Shown here: one piece after another, positions 7,565-15,350 of the stretch
Layout of the letters: each line of letters starts with the position of its first letter
How positions within the stretch are numbered: position 1 is the first letter of the stretch
Origin: UBA7672 sp031419455
GTDB lineage: Bacteria > Pseudomonadota > Alphaproteobacteria > Caulobacterales > Hyphomonadaceae
Direction of reading: 5' to 3'
Assembly: GCA_031419455.1 (NCBI GenBank)
Contig: JANOKS010000037.1
Span: 1 to 33,058 of the forward strand
Length of the DNA: 33,058 nt
Position numbers and translations under genes: made by a program
Notes under the pieces: model-generated
Databases searched by the model: none
Told to the model about the DNA's origin: nothing
What the model saw: the letters and a program-made list of their open reading frames with translations, nothing else

Positions 7565-8995
7565 ATGCGCGATTACCTGAAATTCTACATCAATGGCGAA
7601 TGGGTCGATCCGGTGACCCCGCGCACGCTGGAAGTGCAGAACCCGGCCACCGAGGAAAGCTACGCCCGCATCTCGCTCGGCTCCAAGGCCGATGTGGACA
7701 AGGCGGTTGCCGCCGCCAAGGCCGCCTTCCCGGCTTTCGCCGCGACCACCAAGGAGTATCGCGCCGACCTGCTCGACAAGATCATCGCCATCTACCAGAA
7801 GCGTCTCGGCGACATGGCGACTGCCGTGTCCGAGGAAATGGGCGCGCCGATGTGGCTGGCGCAGGCAGCCCAGGCGCCGTCCGGTCTCGGCCACCTGATG
7901 CAGGCGGCGGGCTATCTCCGCACCTTCGAATTCGAGGAGCGCCGCGGCAAGCACCTGATCCGGAAAGAGCCCATTGGCGTCTGCGGCTTCATCACGCCGT
8001 GGAACTGGCCGCAGAACCAGATCGCCTGCAAGGTCGCCCCGGCGATCGCCGCCGGCTGCACCATGGTGCTGAAACCGTCAGAGATCGCACCGCTTGATGC
8101 GATCGTGTTCGCCGAGATCATGCACGAGGCTGGCGTGCCGAAAGGCGTGTTCAACCTCGTCAATGGCGATGGTCCTGGCGTGGGCGCAGCTCTCTCCGCT
8201 CACCCCGATGTCGACATGATGTCGTTCACCGGCTCGACTCGCGCCGGCGTGCTGGTCGCTCAGGCCGCTGCACCGACCGTGAAGCGCGTCGCGCAGGAGC
8301 TTGGCGGCAAGTCGGCCAACATCGTGCTCGATGATGCAGACCTCACGAAAGCCGTGAAGTCCGGCGTCATGCAGATGATGACCAACACGGGCCAGAGCTG
8401 CAACGCGCCCTCACGCATGTTCGTGCCCCGCGCCAAGAACGAAGATGCCAAAGCCATCGCCAAGGCGACCGCGGAGTCCGTGAAGGTGCAGGACCCCAGG
8501 ACGGCCGAGAAGGGCGCCATCGGCCCCGTCGTGTCCGAAGCCCAGTGGAACAAGATCCAGGGCCTCATCAAGAAGGGCATCGATGAAGGCGCGACGCTGG
8601 TCACCGGCGGCCTTGGCCGTCCCGACGGCCTCAACCGCGGCTACTATGTGAAGCCCACGGTGTTCGCCGACGTGCGCAACGACATGACGATCGCGGTCGA
8701 GGAAGTCTTCGGGCCGGTGCTCTGCATGATCCCCTACGACACGGAAGAGCAGGCGATCGCCATGGCCAACGACACCGTCTATGGTCTCTCCGGCTATGTG
8801 CAGGGCGACCAGGAGCACGCGCAGAAAGTGGCGAAGCAGCTGCGCACCGGCATGGTGCACATCAACGGCGCAGGCTCTGACCAGACCATGCCGTTCGGCG
8901 GCTACCGTCAGTCGGGCAATGGCCGCGAATGGGGCGTGGAAGGCATCCACGAATTCCTCGAGACCAAGTCGGTCTTCGGCTTCGCGACGGCCTGA
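7565..8995 (+). CDS. NAD(P)-dependent aldehyde dehydrogenase family protein
   Basis: Cytoplasmic enzyme of 476 residues that oxidises an aldehyde to the acid with NAD(P)+. Seen: cofactor region PWNWPQNQIACKVAPAIAAG and GPGVGAALSAHP, FTGSTRAG, general base Glu245 in ELGGKSANIV, catalytic nucleophile Cys279 in NTGQSCNAPSRM, and EEVFGPVLCMIPY. The length is normal. The ribosome binding site GGAG lies upstream of ATG 7565. Phylogenetic subgroup and substrate cannot be read from the sequence. Neighbours share its strand, but gaps of about 100 bp on each side argue for separate transcription. A GC-rich stem-loop (GGCCGG/CCGGCC, about 9009-9029) follows the stop without a clear T-run. Confidence 0.93.
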   Translation: MRDYLKFYINGEWVDPVTPRTLEVQNPATEESYARISLGSKADVDKAVAAAKAAFPAFAATTKEYRADLLDKIIAIYQKRLGDMATAVSEEMGAPMWLAQAAQAPSGLGHLMQAAGYLRTFEFEERRGKHLIRKEPIGVCGFITPWNWPQNQIACKVAPAIAAGCTMVLKPSEIAPLDAIVFAEIMHEAGVPKGVFNLVNGDGPGVGAALSAHPDVDMMSFTGSTRAGVLVAQAAAPTVKRVAQELGGKSANIVLDDADLTKAVKSGVMQMMTNTGQSCNAPSRMFVPRAKNEDAKAIAKATAESVKVQDPRTAEKGAIGPVVSEAQWNKIQGLIKKGIDEGATLVTGGLGRPDGLNRGYYVKPTVFADVRNDMTIAVEEVFGPVLCMIPYDTEEQAIAMANDTVYGLSGYVQGDQEHAQKVAKQLRTGMVHINGAGSDQTMPFGGYRQSGNGREWGVEGIHEFLETKSVFGFATA

Positions 8996-9102
8996 CGGAT
9001 GACAGGGGCCGGTCCGCTGCATGCGGGCCGGCCTGCTCAATTGCCGTTCAGGTTTGCGTTCCTATGTGAATGGGTGTGGAATTGCGCCCGAGGAGGCCGC
9101 CT

Positions 9103-9624
9103 ATGTTCAGCAAAACCCTTGCAGTTGTCATGGTTGCAGCGGCGACAACGCTCGCCGCCTGTTCGTCCGGACCCACGCCTTACCAGCCGGCCGCCGGCTA
9201 TGATCGCGGCTATTCCGAACAGAAGATCGAATCCGAGCGTTACCGCATCTCGTTCAAGGGCAATTCTCTGACGGGCCGGGAGACGGTCGAGAACTATCTG
9301 CTTTTCCGCGCCGCCGAACTGACGCTCCAGTCCGGCTACGACACCTTCACCATCGTCAGCCGCGACACCGACAAGGATCGCGACATCCAGCGCACCGGCG
9401 GGTTCTCGCGCTTCTCCTACATGTACTTTTCCCCGCGCTGGGGCTGGGTGCACGCCTGGGACCCGTTCATGTCCTCGCCCGCGCGCTACGACGAGGTGAC
9501 ACGCTACGAAGCCTACGCCGAAATCGTCATGAGCCGTGGTCCCAAGGGCTCGGACGCCAACGCCTTCGATGCGCGGCAGGTCTCGCAGAACCTCTCCGCA
9601 TCGATCCAGCGGCCGACGCCGTAG
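9103..9624 (+). CDS. CC0125/CC1285-type outer lipoprotein
   Basis: Lipoprotein of 173 residues. The type II signal peptide ends in the lipobox LAAC with Cys20, then SSGPTPYQPA. The mature segment GYSEQKIESERYRISFKGN, followed by SLTGRETVENYLLFRAAELTLQSGYD, matches my memory of a small lipoprotein family known from Caulobacter (CC0125/CC1285). Its function is unknown. No Asp follows the lipid-bearing cysteine, so sorting to the outer membrane is likely. The start is ATG 9103, directly after AGGAGG; an ATG at 9070 would put eleven non-signal residues first. A second secreted-protein gene follows after 22 bp, suggesting an operon. Confidence 0.82.
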   Translation: MFSKTLAVVMVAAATTLAACSSGPTPYQPAAGYDRGYSEQKIESERYRISFKGNSLTGRETVENYLLFRAAELTLQSGYDTFTIVSRDTDKDRDIQRTGGFSRFSYMYFSPRWGWVHAWDPFMSSPARYDEVTRYEAYAEIVMSRGPKGSDANAFDARQVSQNLSASIQRPTP

Positions 9625-9646
9625 CAATCCGGCAACGGGGAGGGGC

Positions 9647-10120
9647 ATGAAACGAAGTCTAGCCGTGCTGATGATTCTGGCGGGCGCGCCTGTTGCGCAC
9701 GCGCAGACCAGCGAGTTCGAGAACGCCGCTGTCGCCGTGGCTAACGCATGCCTCACGAGCGGCTCAACGAAGGAAGCAGCTCCTGCTGCGGTCGCGGCAT
9801 GCGAGAAACTGCTCGTCGATCTCGAGACGGTAAAATCGGCGGCGCCCGGCATCGCGGGCCATGATCTCAACGTCTATCATGTGGTGGCGAGCATGGCTCT
9901 CACGCGGATCGCGGCCTCCTACGGCCGGATCGATGGCGTCCGCTCGGCGCGCGTCTGTCAGCGGACGGAGGATTCCTGGCGGCACACCTCCCAGATCATC
10001 GCAGCCAGTTCACCGGCCTATGCAGGGACGATCGACGGCCTGGTCAGAACCGCGTCAGATACGATCGCCAAATGCCGCGGCGAATTCGGCGCCCCCGCTG
10101 GCGCGCCTGCCCTTCCGTAA
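9647..10120 (+). CDS. Small secreted protein of unknown function
   Basis: Protein of 157 residues beginning with a signal peptide, MKRSLAVLMILAGAPVAHAQ, cleaved probably after AHA. The mature part is mainly helical and has four cysteines (ACLTS, ACEKL, VCQRTE, KCRGEF), an even number consistent with two disulfides in the periplasm. No family recognised. The start is ATG 9647, right after GGGGAGGGGC. The frame is open further upstream, but that part overlaps the lipoprotein gene. Probably co-transcribed with the lipoprotein gene. Confidence 0.75.
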   Translation: MKRSLAVLMILAGAPVAHAQTSEFENAAVAVANACLTSGSTKEAAPAAVAACEKLLVDLETVKSAAPGIAGHDLNVYHVVASMALTRIAASYGRIDGVRSARVCQRTEDSWRHTSQIIAASSPAYAGTIDGLVRTASDTIAKCRGEFGAPAGAPALP

Positions 10121-10156
10121 ACGACCCGGCAACTACGCTTGCATACAATTCCGGTC

Positions 10157-11089
10157 ATGACGCCGGCGGTTTCGATCATCATCCCGACTTTCCGCAGGCC
10201 CGCGCGCGCCGTCGCGGCGGCGAAGTCAGCCCTGGCCCAGACATGCAGCGCCGCGTTCGAGATCGTGCTGGTCGACAATGATCCGGCCGGCTCCGCCATG
10301 GCGCCGTTGCGCGCGCTCACCGATCCGCGCATCACGGTCGTGCACGAACCCAGCGCGGGCGTGGCGAACGCGCGCAATGCCGGGCTGCGGGTCGCCCACG
10401 GCGAGAGGATCGCCTTCCTCGACGATGACGAGATCGCGCCGCCCTCCTGGCTTGGCGCCCTGCTGCGCGTGCAGAAACACAGCGGCGCGGATGTCGTATT
10501 CGGGCCGGTTCGCACGAAGCTCGCCGAGCCGCCGCGCGATCATCGCGAATACTTCGAGGCGTTTTTCGCCCGCGAGGCGCGCCACTCTGAGGGGCTGATC
10601 CGCACCTACTATGGCTGTGGTTGCAGCCTCCTGCGCCGCGCCGCGCTGCCGTCCCCTGAGCCCTTCTCGTTCACACGCAACGAGATTGGCGGCGAGGATG
10701 ACCTGCTGTTCCAGATCATGAAAACCAGCGGCGCAACCTTCGCGTGGGCGCCGGATGCATGGGTGTGGGAGACGCCGGAACCCTCGCGCGTGACGCTGGC
10801 CTACACGCTGCGTCGCGCGTTCGCCTACGGACAGGGGCCTGCGAGGAAGGCCTGGACCAGGCCGACGCCCGACGTGCCAGCCGTCGCGTTCTGGATGGCG
10901 GTCGGCGCTGTGCAGACGATCGTCTTTGGCGCCGCGGCTCTGGGCGGCTATCTCGGCAAGACGCGGCGACGGGCGTTTGCCTATCGCAGGTTCGTGGAGG
11001 GCGTGGGTAAGCTGATGTGGTTCCCCTTCATCAAGCCGCGTGTCTATGGTGCGGCAAAGTTGGCTAAAGCCAAACCAGCGACGGCCTGA
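10157..11089 (+). CDS. Family 2 glycosyltransferase
   Basis: GT-A fold glycosyltransferase of 310 residues. Seen: VSIIIPTFRRP (5-15), nucleotide-sugar site IVLVDNDP with Asp40, the VANARNAGLRVAHG motif, and the metal-binding FLDDDE (88-92). A cysteine-containing acceptor loop (YYGCGCSLLRRAAL) and GGEDDLLFQIMKTSGA follow. The C-terminus has one likely membrane-associated stretch, AFWMAVGAVQTIVFGAAALG. Probably transfers a sugar to a lipid- or envelope-linked acceptor at the inner membrane (inference). The start is ATG 10157; a TTG at 10139 would add six residues. It is isolated from other polysaccharide genes. Its stop lies 3 bp from that of the convergent metal exporter. Confidence 0.88.
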   Translation: MTPAVSIIIPTFRRPARAVAAAKSALAQTCSAAFEIVLVDNDPAGSAMAPLRALTDPRITVVHEPSAGVANARNAGLRVAHGERIAFLDDDEIAPPSWLGALLRVQKHSGADVVFGPVRTKLAEPPRDHREYFEAFFAREARHSEGLIRTYYGCGCSLLRRAALPSPEPFSFTRNEIGGEDDLLFQIMKTSGATFAWAPDAWVWETPEPSRVTLAYTLRRAFAYGQGPARKAWTRPTPDVPAVAFWMAVGAVQTIVFGAAALGGYLGKTRRRAFAYRRFVEGVGKLMWFPFIKPRVYGAAKLAKAKPATA

Positions 11090-11092
11090 TCC

Positions 11093-12046
11093 TCAGCCGC
11101 ACTCTGCGCCGGCGCAGGCGTCGGTTTCGATCTCGACCGTGGCGTGGCCGATGCCGTGAACCGCGTTGAGACGCGCCTTGATGCGGGCGATGACATCCGG
11201 GCCGGTCGCGGTCTCCTTGATGCGCGCATGCAGCGTCATCATCGAGCGGCGGCCATCCAGCGACCAGAGATGGGCGTGGTGGATGTCCGTCACGCCTTCG
11301 ACATGGTCGGTGAGGTCATGGATCACATGATGCAGGTCGATGCCTTCGGGCGCGCCCTCCAGCAGGATGTGCGCGCTCTGCGCCGTCACGCTCCAGGCTG
11401 AGCGCAAGATGATCACCGCGACGAGGACAGACAGCAGCGGGTCGGCCGGCGTCCAGCCTGTCGTCATGATGATGATGGCCGCGATGATCGCGGCCAGCGA
11501 GCCCAGCAGGTCGCCGGCGACATGCAGGAGCGCGCCGCGCACGTTGAGATTGTCCCGGTCGGCGCCGTGCAGCACGGCGAAGGACATCAGGTTCACGATG
11601 AGACCGCCGACGGCGATCCACAGCATCAGGCCCGACGCAATCGGATGCGGATCATTGAGACGCACGATCGCCTCGTAGACGATCCACGCGGCGACCAGAA
11701 ACAGCGCCATTCCGTTGACGAAGGCGGCGAGCACGGGAAAGCGGCGGAAACCGAAGGTGCGCTGGAGCGTCGCCGGGCGCCGCGCCATACGGAACCCGAT
11801 CCACGCCAGCGCTAGCGCGCCGAAGTCCGACAGCATGTGACCCGCGTCCGCGAGCAGGGCGAGCGAGCCGGAGACGATCCCGCCGCCAAGCTCGACGACC
11901 ATGAAGCCGCCGGTCAGCAGCGCGGCGATGCCGATGCGCGAGGCGTTTTTTTCGTCGCCGCCATGATGATGGTCGTGGGCGTGATCGTCGTCATGCGCGC
12001 GGGCATGCGCGTGATCGTGACTGCCCAGGGCGTGATCGTGAGCCAT
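11093..12046 (-). CDS. Cation diffusion facilitator (Zn2+/Co2+/Cd2+ efflux)
   Basis: Inner-membrane metal/proton antiporter of 317 residues of the CzcD/ZitB type. The N-terminus is very rich in His and Asp (HDHALGSHDHAHARAHDDDH and onward), a likely metal sensor or scavenger. Six membrane segments follow, with the metal site LLADAGHMLSDFGALALAW in helix 2 and LHVAGDLLGSLAAIIAA in helix 5. The cytoplasmic C-terminal domain contains HHVIHDLTDHVEGVTDIHHAHLWSLDG and ends in an EIETDACAGAECG tail with two cysteines. Removes excess zinc or similar metals. No adjacent metal regulator is seen. Confidence 0.92.
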   Translation of the reverse strand: MAHDHALGSHDHAHARAHDDDHAHDHHHGGDEKNASRIGIAALLTGGFMVVELGGGIVSGSLALLADAGHMLSDFGALALAWIGFRMARRPATLQRTFGFRRFPVLAAFVNGMALFLVAAWIVYEAIVRLNDPHPIASGLMLWIAVGGLIVNLMSFAVLHGADRDNLNVRGALLHVAGDLLGSLAAIIAAIIIMTTGWTPADPLLSVLVAVIILRSAWSVTAQSAHILLEGAPEGIDLHHVIHDLTDHVEGVTDIHHAHLWSLDGRRSMMTLHARIKETATGPDVIARIKARLNAVHGIGHATVEIETDACAGAECG

Positions 12047-12151
12047 GTCCTTCCCCTAGGCAGGCCCGGGGCCAAAATCAAATGAATCCAGCGGCATGAT
12101 ACAATGGCTGGAACAGTGTCACGCGGGTTGGGCAGTTTTGTCGCCTCGATG

Positions 12152-12168
12152 GTCACTCCTTTGGTGAC
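12152..12168. promoter_or_regulatory. Inverted repeat GTCAC-N7-GTGAC upstream of glk
   Basis: GTCAC (12152-12156) and GTGAC (12164-12168) form a 17-bp inverted repeat with a seven-base centre, 48 bp before the glucokinase ATG. The size fits a dimeric helix-turn-helix operator, but the regulator is unknown and the repeat could be chance. Confidence 0.3.
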
Positions 12169-12216
12169 GCCGCGCCAATGTTGCCGCCTGACCGCAGCAG
12201 CGTCTAAGGTTTAGCG

Positions 12217-13191
12217 ATGAAGCACGACGCGATCCTCGTGGGCGACGCAGGCGGGACCAATGTCCGCTTTGCGCTCGCTCACGCCAATGACGGGCGCGTC
12301 AGCGTCTCTGACATCTGGAAGCGCCCCGGGGCGGATTTTCCATCGTTTGAGGCCGCGCTCGATGTCTTCCTGTCCGAGGCAAAGCCAGCATTGACCGGCG
12401 CCGCATTCGGCCTCGCAGGCGTCGTGGAGGACGAGCGTGTCGAACTCCTCAATCGCGGCTGGACAGTCGAACTCGCAATGGTCCGGTCGAAGCTCGGCGT
12501 GGACCGCATCGTCGCGGTCAATGATTTCTTCGCGATGGCGCGCGCCGCGCCGGAACTGGCGCCGGACCAGTTGCGAATGATTGCGCCGGGCCACTCCGAT
12601 CCACACGGCTCCATCGCCATTGGCGGACCCGGCACGGGATTCGGCATCGGCCTGCTCAGATGGTCGGATCAGGGCTGGATCGTCGTTGGCGGGGAGGGCG
12701 GCCACCAGGCCTTCAATCCGCAGACCGACATCGAATGGAGGCTTGCGACACGCCTTCGGGAGACCCTGGGCTACGTCTCGAATGAGATCGTCGCAGCCGG
12801 CGTTGGTTTTGATGAGACGCGCGATGCACTTTACGAGGTGATGGGTTTTCGGCCGAAGCCGCTCTCGCAGGCCGAACTGATCGATGCCGCAAAGGCAGGC
12901 GACGCCGTCGCTCTCGAATTCTGTCGCCTGCGCGCCCGCACGGTGATGACGGCCATGGGTAATCTTGCGCTGGTCGCAAATGCCACGGGCGGGGCTTTCA
13001 TCGCCGGCGGCGTCTCGCAACATCTCGAGCCGTGGTTGAGAGAGAGCGCCGCGCTCGACCGTTTCTACGCGCGCGGAATCCGCTCAGGCCTGATGAAGCC
13101 CATCCCGGTCAACCTGATCGCTTCAGAAAGCGCGCCGCTGATGGGCGTGGCCAACCTGTGGCTGGACGAGCGGGCGCGCGGCTGGCTCTAG
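12217..13191 (+). CDS. glk: Glucokinase
   Basis: ATP-dependent glucokinase of 324 residues of the E. coli Glk type, which phosphorylates glucose to glucose 6-phosphate for the Entner-Doudoroff pathway or glycolysis. Seen: phosphate-binding GDAGGTNVRFAL (9-20), catalytic Asp103 in VNDFFAMA, sugar-binding GGPGTGFG (136-143), GEGGHQAF (159-166) with Glu160 and His163, and the adenosine-site segment GGAFIAGGVSQHL. The length matches the family. AAGG lies seven bases upstream of the ATG. It is transcribed divergently from the metal exporter, with 170 bp between them and an inverted repeat at 12152-12168 as a possible operator. Confidence 0.93.
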   Translation: MKHDAILVGDAGGTNVRFALAHANDGRVSVSDIWKRPGADFPSFEAALDVFLSEAKPALTGAAFGLAGVVEDERVELLNRGWTVELAMVRSKLGVDRIVAVNDFFAMARAAPELAPDQLRMIAPGHSDPHGSIAIGGPGTGFGIGLLRWSDQGWIVVGGEGGHQAFNPQTDIEWRLATRLRETLGYVSNEIVAAGVGFDETRDALYEVMGFRPKPLSQAELIDAAKAGDAVALEFCRLRARTVMTAMGNLALVANATGGAFIAGGVSQHLEPWLRESAALDRFYARGIRSGLMKPIPVNLIASESAPLMGVANLWLDERARGWL

Positions 13192-13289
13192 GCTAGTTGC
13201 AGCGGCCGCCGCCAGAGCCACGCAAATCGTTAACGGCGAAACGCGCCCAAGCAATCGAACTCAGGCGACACGATAGTTTTGGCAGTGAA

Positions 13290-13556
13290 TCAGAAATCGA
13301 CCGCAAGGCCTTTTTTCTCCCAGTCGCTATAGCGCGTGGGTTCCCCGCCCTCCCGGCGGCCGTTGATTTCCGGCTGCAGGTCCGCCGCGGGCGCTGACCG
13401 GCGCCGCGCTTCGGCCTCGCGTAGCGCGCGGATTGCCTCCGGGCTCAGGACCTTTCCGGGCGCCGCGCCAGGAATATTCGTTTCGCTGGTTGCGGATTCA
13501 CTTTGCGGGTCCGTTGGGACACACTCGTCGCCTGACTGTCGGATTTCAGTGTTCAT
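13290..13556 (-). CDS. DUF1674/SDHAF4-like succinate dehydrogenase assembly factor
   Basis: The C-terminus GGEPTRYSDWEKKGLAVDF is the signature of DUF1674, the bacterial relative of mitochondrial SDHAF4. That protein binds flavinylated SDHA and helps it join the succinate dehydrogenase complex. The preceding segment LSPEAIRALREAEARRR is helical and the N-terminal third is low-complexity. From ATG 13556 the protein has 88 residues. The frame continues to TTG 13607 or 13616, adding about 17-20 residues (VKAFFPKPKKLVNV...). TTG 13607 has GGGGGAGG about ten bases upstream, a better ribosome binding site than the ATG has. No sdh genes are in the window. Convergent with glk. Confidence 0.82.
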   Translation of the reverse strand: MNTEIRQSGDECVPTDPQSESATSETNIPGAAPGKVLSPEAIRALREAEARRRSAPAADLQPEINGRREGGEPTRYSDWEKKGLAVDF

Positions 13557-13657
13557 CACCGCCACGTTCACCAATTTTTTCGGTTTTGGAAAGAAAGCTT
13601 TCACCAAGATGACCAAACCTCCCCCTTCGGAGGGACTATTCGCGTGAGAGAGCTTCC

Positions 13658-14485
13658 ATGAGCTATTTCAAGGCCGCCGGACTGATGCTCGCCATCCACC
13701 TCGCCTTTGCGGGGCTGGGATGGTGGATTGCCGGACGAGACGGCGCGCTGGCCGGTACGCTGGTGGCGCTCGGGTTTCACCTTGTGGTCTTCTGGTATGC
13801 CGAGAAGATCGTGCTGAAACTTCACAATGCGCGCGAAGTCTCGTCCGATGACGCCTCGCCGATGATCCGCGCTTTCGTGGCGGACTGCGACCGGCTGGCG
13901 ATGAAGGCCAACATGCCGCGGCCGCGCACCTACATCATCGACGCCTTCCAGCCGAACGCCTTTGTGGCTGGGCGCGATACCAACCACGCTTCGATCGCCG
14001 TGACCGACGGCCTGCTCAAGACGCTCTCCCGCGCCGAGGTTTCGGCGGTGGTGGCGCACGAACTGGCGCATGTGAAGCGCGGCGACGCGCTGGCGATGGG
14101 CATCTGCTCGGCGCTGTCGGTGGTGCTGACGACAATCTTCGGCTCGCTCGCCTATCCGTTCGGACAGCGCAAGCGCGTCTCCCGTATCGTCTCAGGCCTG
14201 ATCGCCCGCGTCGGCCAGAGCCACGCGCGCGAATACGCCGCCGACCGCCACGCAGGCGAGATCTGCGGCGCGCCGGTCAACCTCGCCAACGCACTGCTGA
14301 AGCTGGAGCGGCATACGTCTTCGCTTCTGAACCCTCTCGCAGAGCGTTCGCCCGCCACCGCCCACGCCTTCGTCATCGATCCGCTGCAAGGTCCCCGCCG
14401 CACGGCGTCGGCCTCGCATCCACCCACCGAACGCCGCATCGCGCGCCTGCATCGCCAGGCGGCCGAGATGGAAGGCCGGGAGTAG
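13658..14485 (+). CDS. htpX: HtpX-like M48 family membrane metalloprotease
   Basis: Zinc protease of 275 residues. Two N-terminal membrane helices (about 5-50) precede the catalytic domain, whose active site is HELAH (His134, Glu135, His138). Two hydrophobic segments follow (GICSALSVVLTTIFGSLAYPF), and the third ligand glutamate is in the REYAADRHAGE region near residue 193. HtpX degrades misfolded inner-membrane proteins together with FtsH. The sequence is slightly shorter than E. coli HtpX and diverges at the C-terminus, so HtpX-like is the safer name. GAGAG precedes ATG 13658. It ends at a strong intrinsic terminator (14512-14536) and lies near the BI-1 gene, another likely membrane quality-control gene. 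Confidence 0.88.
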   Translation: MSYFKAAGLMLAIHLAFAGLGWWIAGRDGALAGTLVALGFHLVVFWYAEKIVLKLHNAREVSSDDASPMIRAFVADCDRLAMKANMPRPRTYIIDAFQPNAFVAGRDTNHASIAVTDGLLKTLSRAEVSAVVAHELAHVKRGDALAMGICSALSVVLTTIFGSLAYPFGQRKRVSRIVSGLIARVGQSHAREYAADRHAGEICGAPVNLANALLKLERHTSSLLNPLAERSPATAHAFVIDPLQGPRRTASASHPPTERRIARLHRQAAEMEGRE

Positions 14486-14511
14486 GACGCTTCTGATATC
14501 GCCACAGATGG

Positions 14512-14536
14512 AAAGCGCGCCTTCGGGCGCGCTTTT
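14512..14536 (+). terminator. Intrinsic terminator after the HtpX-like gene
   Basis: AAAGCGCGCC (14512-14521), loop TTCG, GGCGCGCTTT (14526-14535) form a perfect ten-pair stem with a stable tetraloop and a short T-run, 26 bp after the protease stop. The A-run on the left arm makes it usable on the minus strand too, where ThpR ends at 14560. Confidence 0.85.
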
Positions 14537-14559
14537 AGTTCGTGGCTGCGTCAAGGCCC

Positions 14560-15099
14560 TCAGCCGATCAGCGGATAGACCGCCTCTTCGCTATAGTGGC
14601 TGCGGGAGCGCGTCGCGCGTGATGCGTACATGCAGAAATGATCGACCACGAATGACCCGGTGCGGAATTCGGCGGCGTCAGCGAGGAAGTGCGCGACCTC
14701 GTGGTCGAGCGTGCCATTGAGGTAGGCGATGGTGACGTGCGGCTTGTATTTTCTGCTCTCGGGCGGGAGGCCGGAATTGCGGATGGCGGTCTCGCAGGCT
14801 GTGACGAGACGGGCGAGGTCCGGCGGGGCCGAGACGCCTGCCCAGAGGGCGGACGGCTCCCGGCCGCCGAAGCTGCCGACGCCTGAGAGCGCGATCTCGA
14901 AGGGGGCGGCGATGATGCGGCCGAGTTCTGTGTCGAGATCGCGGGCGGTTGCTTCGTCGACATCGCCGATGAAGCGGAGGGTGAGATGATACTGTTCCGC
15001 CGTGCGCCAGGACGCGCCGGGGACGTCGGCTTCGAGCGTGAGCAGGCGGTTGGCGATGCTTTCCGGGATCGGGACAGCCAGGAAAAGGCGGAGGCTCAT
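14560..15099 (-). CDS. thpR: RNA 2',3'-cyclic phosphodiesterase (2H family)
   Basis: ThpR (formerly 2'-5' RNA ligase) of 179 residues opens 2',3'-cyclic phosphate RNA ends. Two catalytic HxTx motifs are present: HLTL at 38-41 and HVTI at 121-124, each in its expected half of the pseudo-symmetric fold. The start MSLRLFLAVPIPESI and the FIGDVDEA segment are typical. ATG 15099 is chosen because the family starts with (M)RLF(L/V)A; an upstream start at 15135 would add twelve unrelated residues. It converges on the HtpX-like gene, and the terminator at 14512-14536 could serve both. Confidence 0.92.
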   Translation of the reverse strand: MSLRLFLAVPIPESIANRLLTLEADVPGASWRTAEQYHLTLRFIGDVDEATARDLDTELGRIIAAPFEIALSGVGSFGGREPSALWAGVSAPPDLARLVTACETAIRNSGLPPESRKYKPHVTIAYLNGTLDHEVAHFLADAAEFRTGSFVVDHFCMYASRATRSRSHYSEEAVYPLIG

Positions 15100-15180
15100 G
15101 AGGTTGCACTTTAGCCGTGCGCAGGCGTGCGCCAAGGGTTGGGCGCTGCTGCGGAGCGTAACTTCGCTTACAGGGGCATG

Positions 15181-15198
15181 CGGCCCTGATCAGGGCCG
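15181..15198. repeat. Perfect 18-bp palindrome
   Basis: CGGCCCTGATCAGGGCCG is a perfect palindrome in the 251-bp gap between the divergent thpR and BI-1 genes, about 80 bp before thpR and 90 bp before the BI-1 promoter. It could be an operator or an RNA hairpin. No T-run follows on either strand, so it is not a standard terminator. Confidence 0.5.
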
Positions 15199-15269
15199 GA
15201 ATCAAGGGTTAGCGATGTGTTTACCGGGTTCACGGTGTCGCCAGCTGGGTTGAGCGGTGACCGGATTTG

Positions 15270-15299
15270 CTTGCAATGCACCCCCCGAAACCCCATTAT
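15270..15299 (+). promoter_or_regulatory. Sigma-32 (RpoH)-type promoter upstream of the BI-1 gene
   Basis: CTTGCAA (15270-15276), a 14-base spacer and CCCCATTAT (15291-15299) closely match the heat-shock promoter consensus of E. coli, CTTGAAA then CCCCATnTA at 13-17 bases, which alphaproteobacterial RpoH also broadly recognises. It would start transcription about 45 bases before ATG 15351. It was found by eye and is unconfirmed. Confidence 0.6.
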
Positions 15300-15350
15300 T
15301 CTATGGCACTGGCGGGGATCCCGCTGCAAGAGAGGGTGGAAAAACAGACC

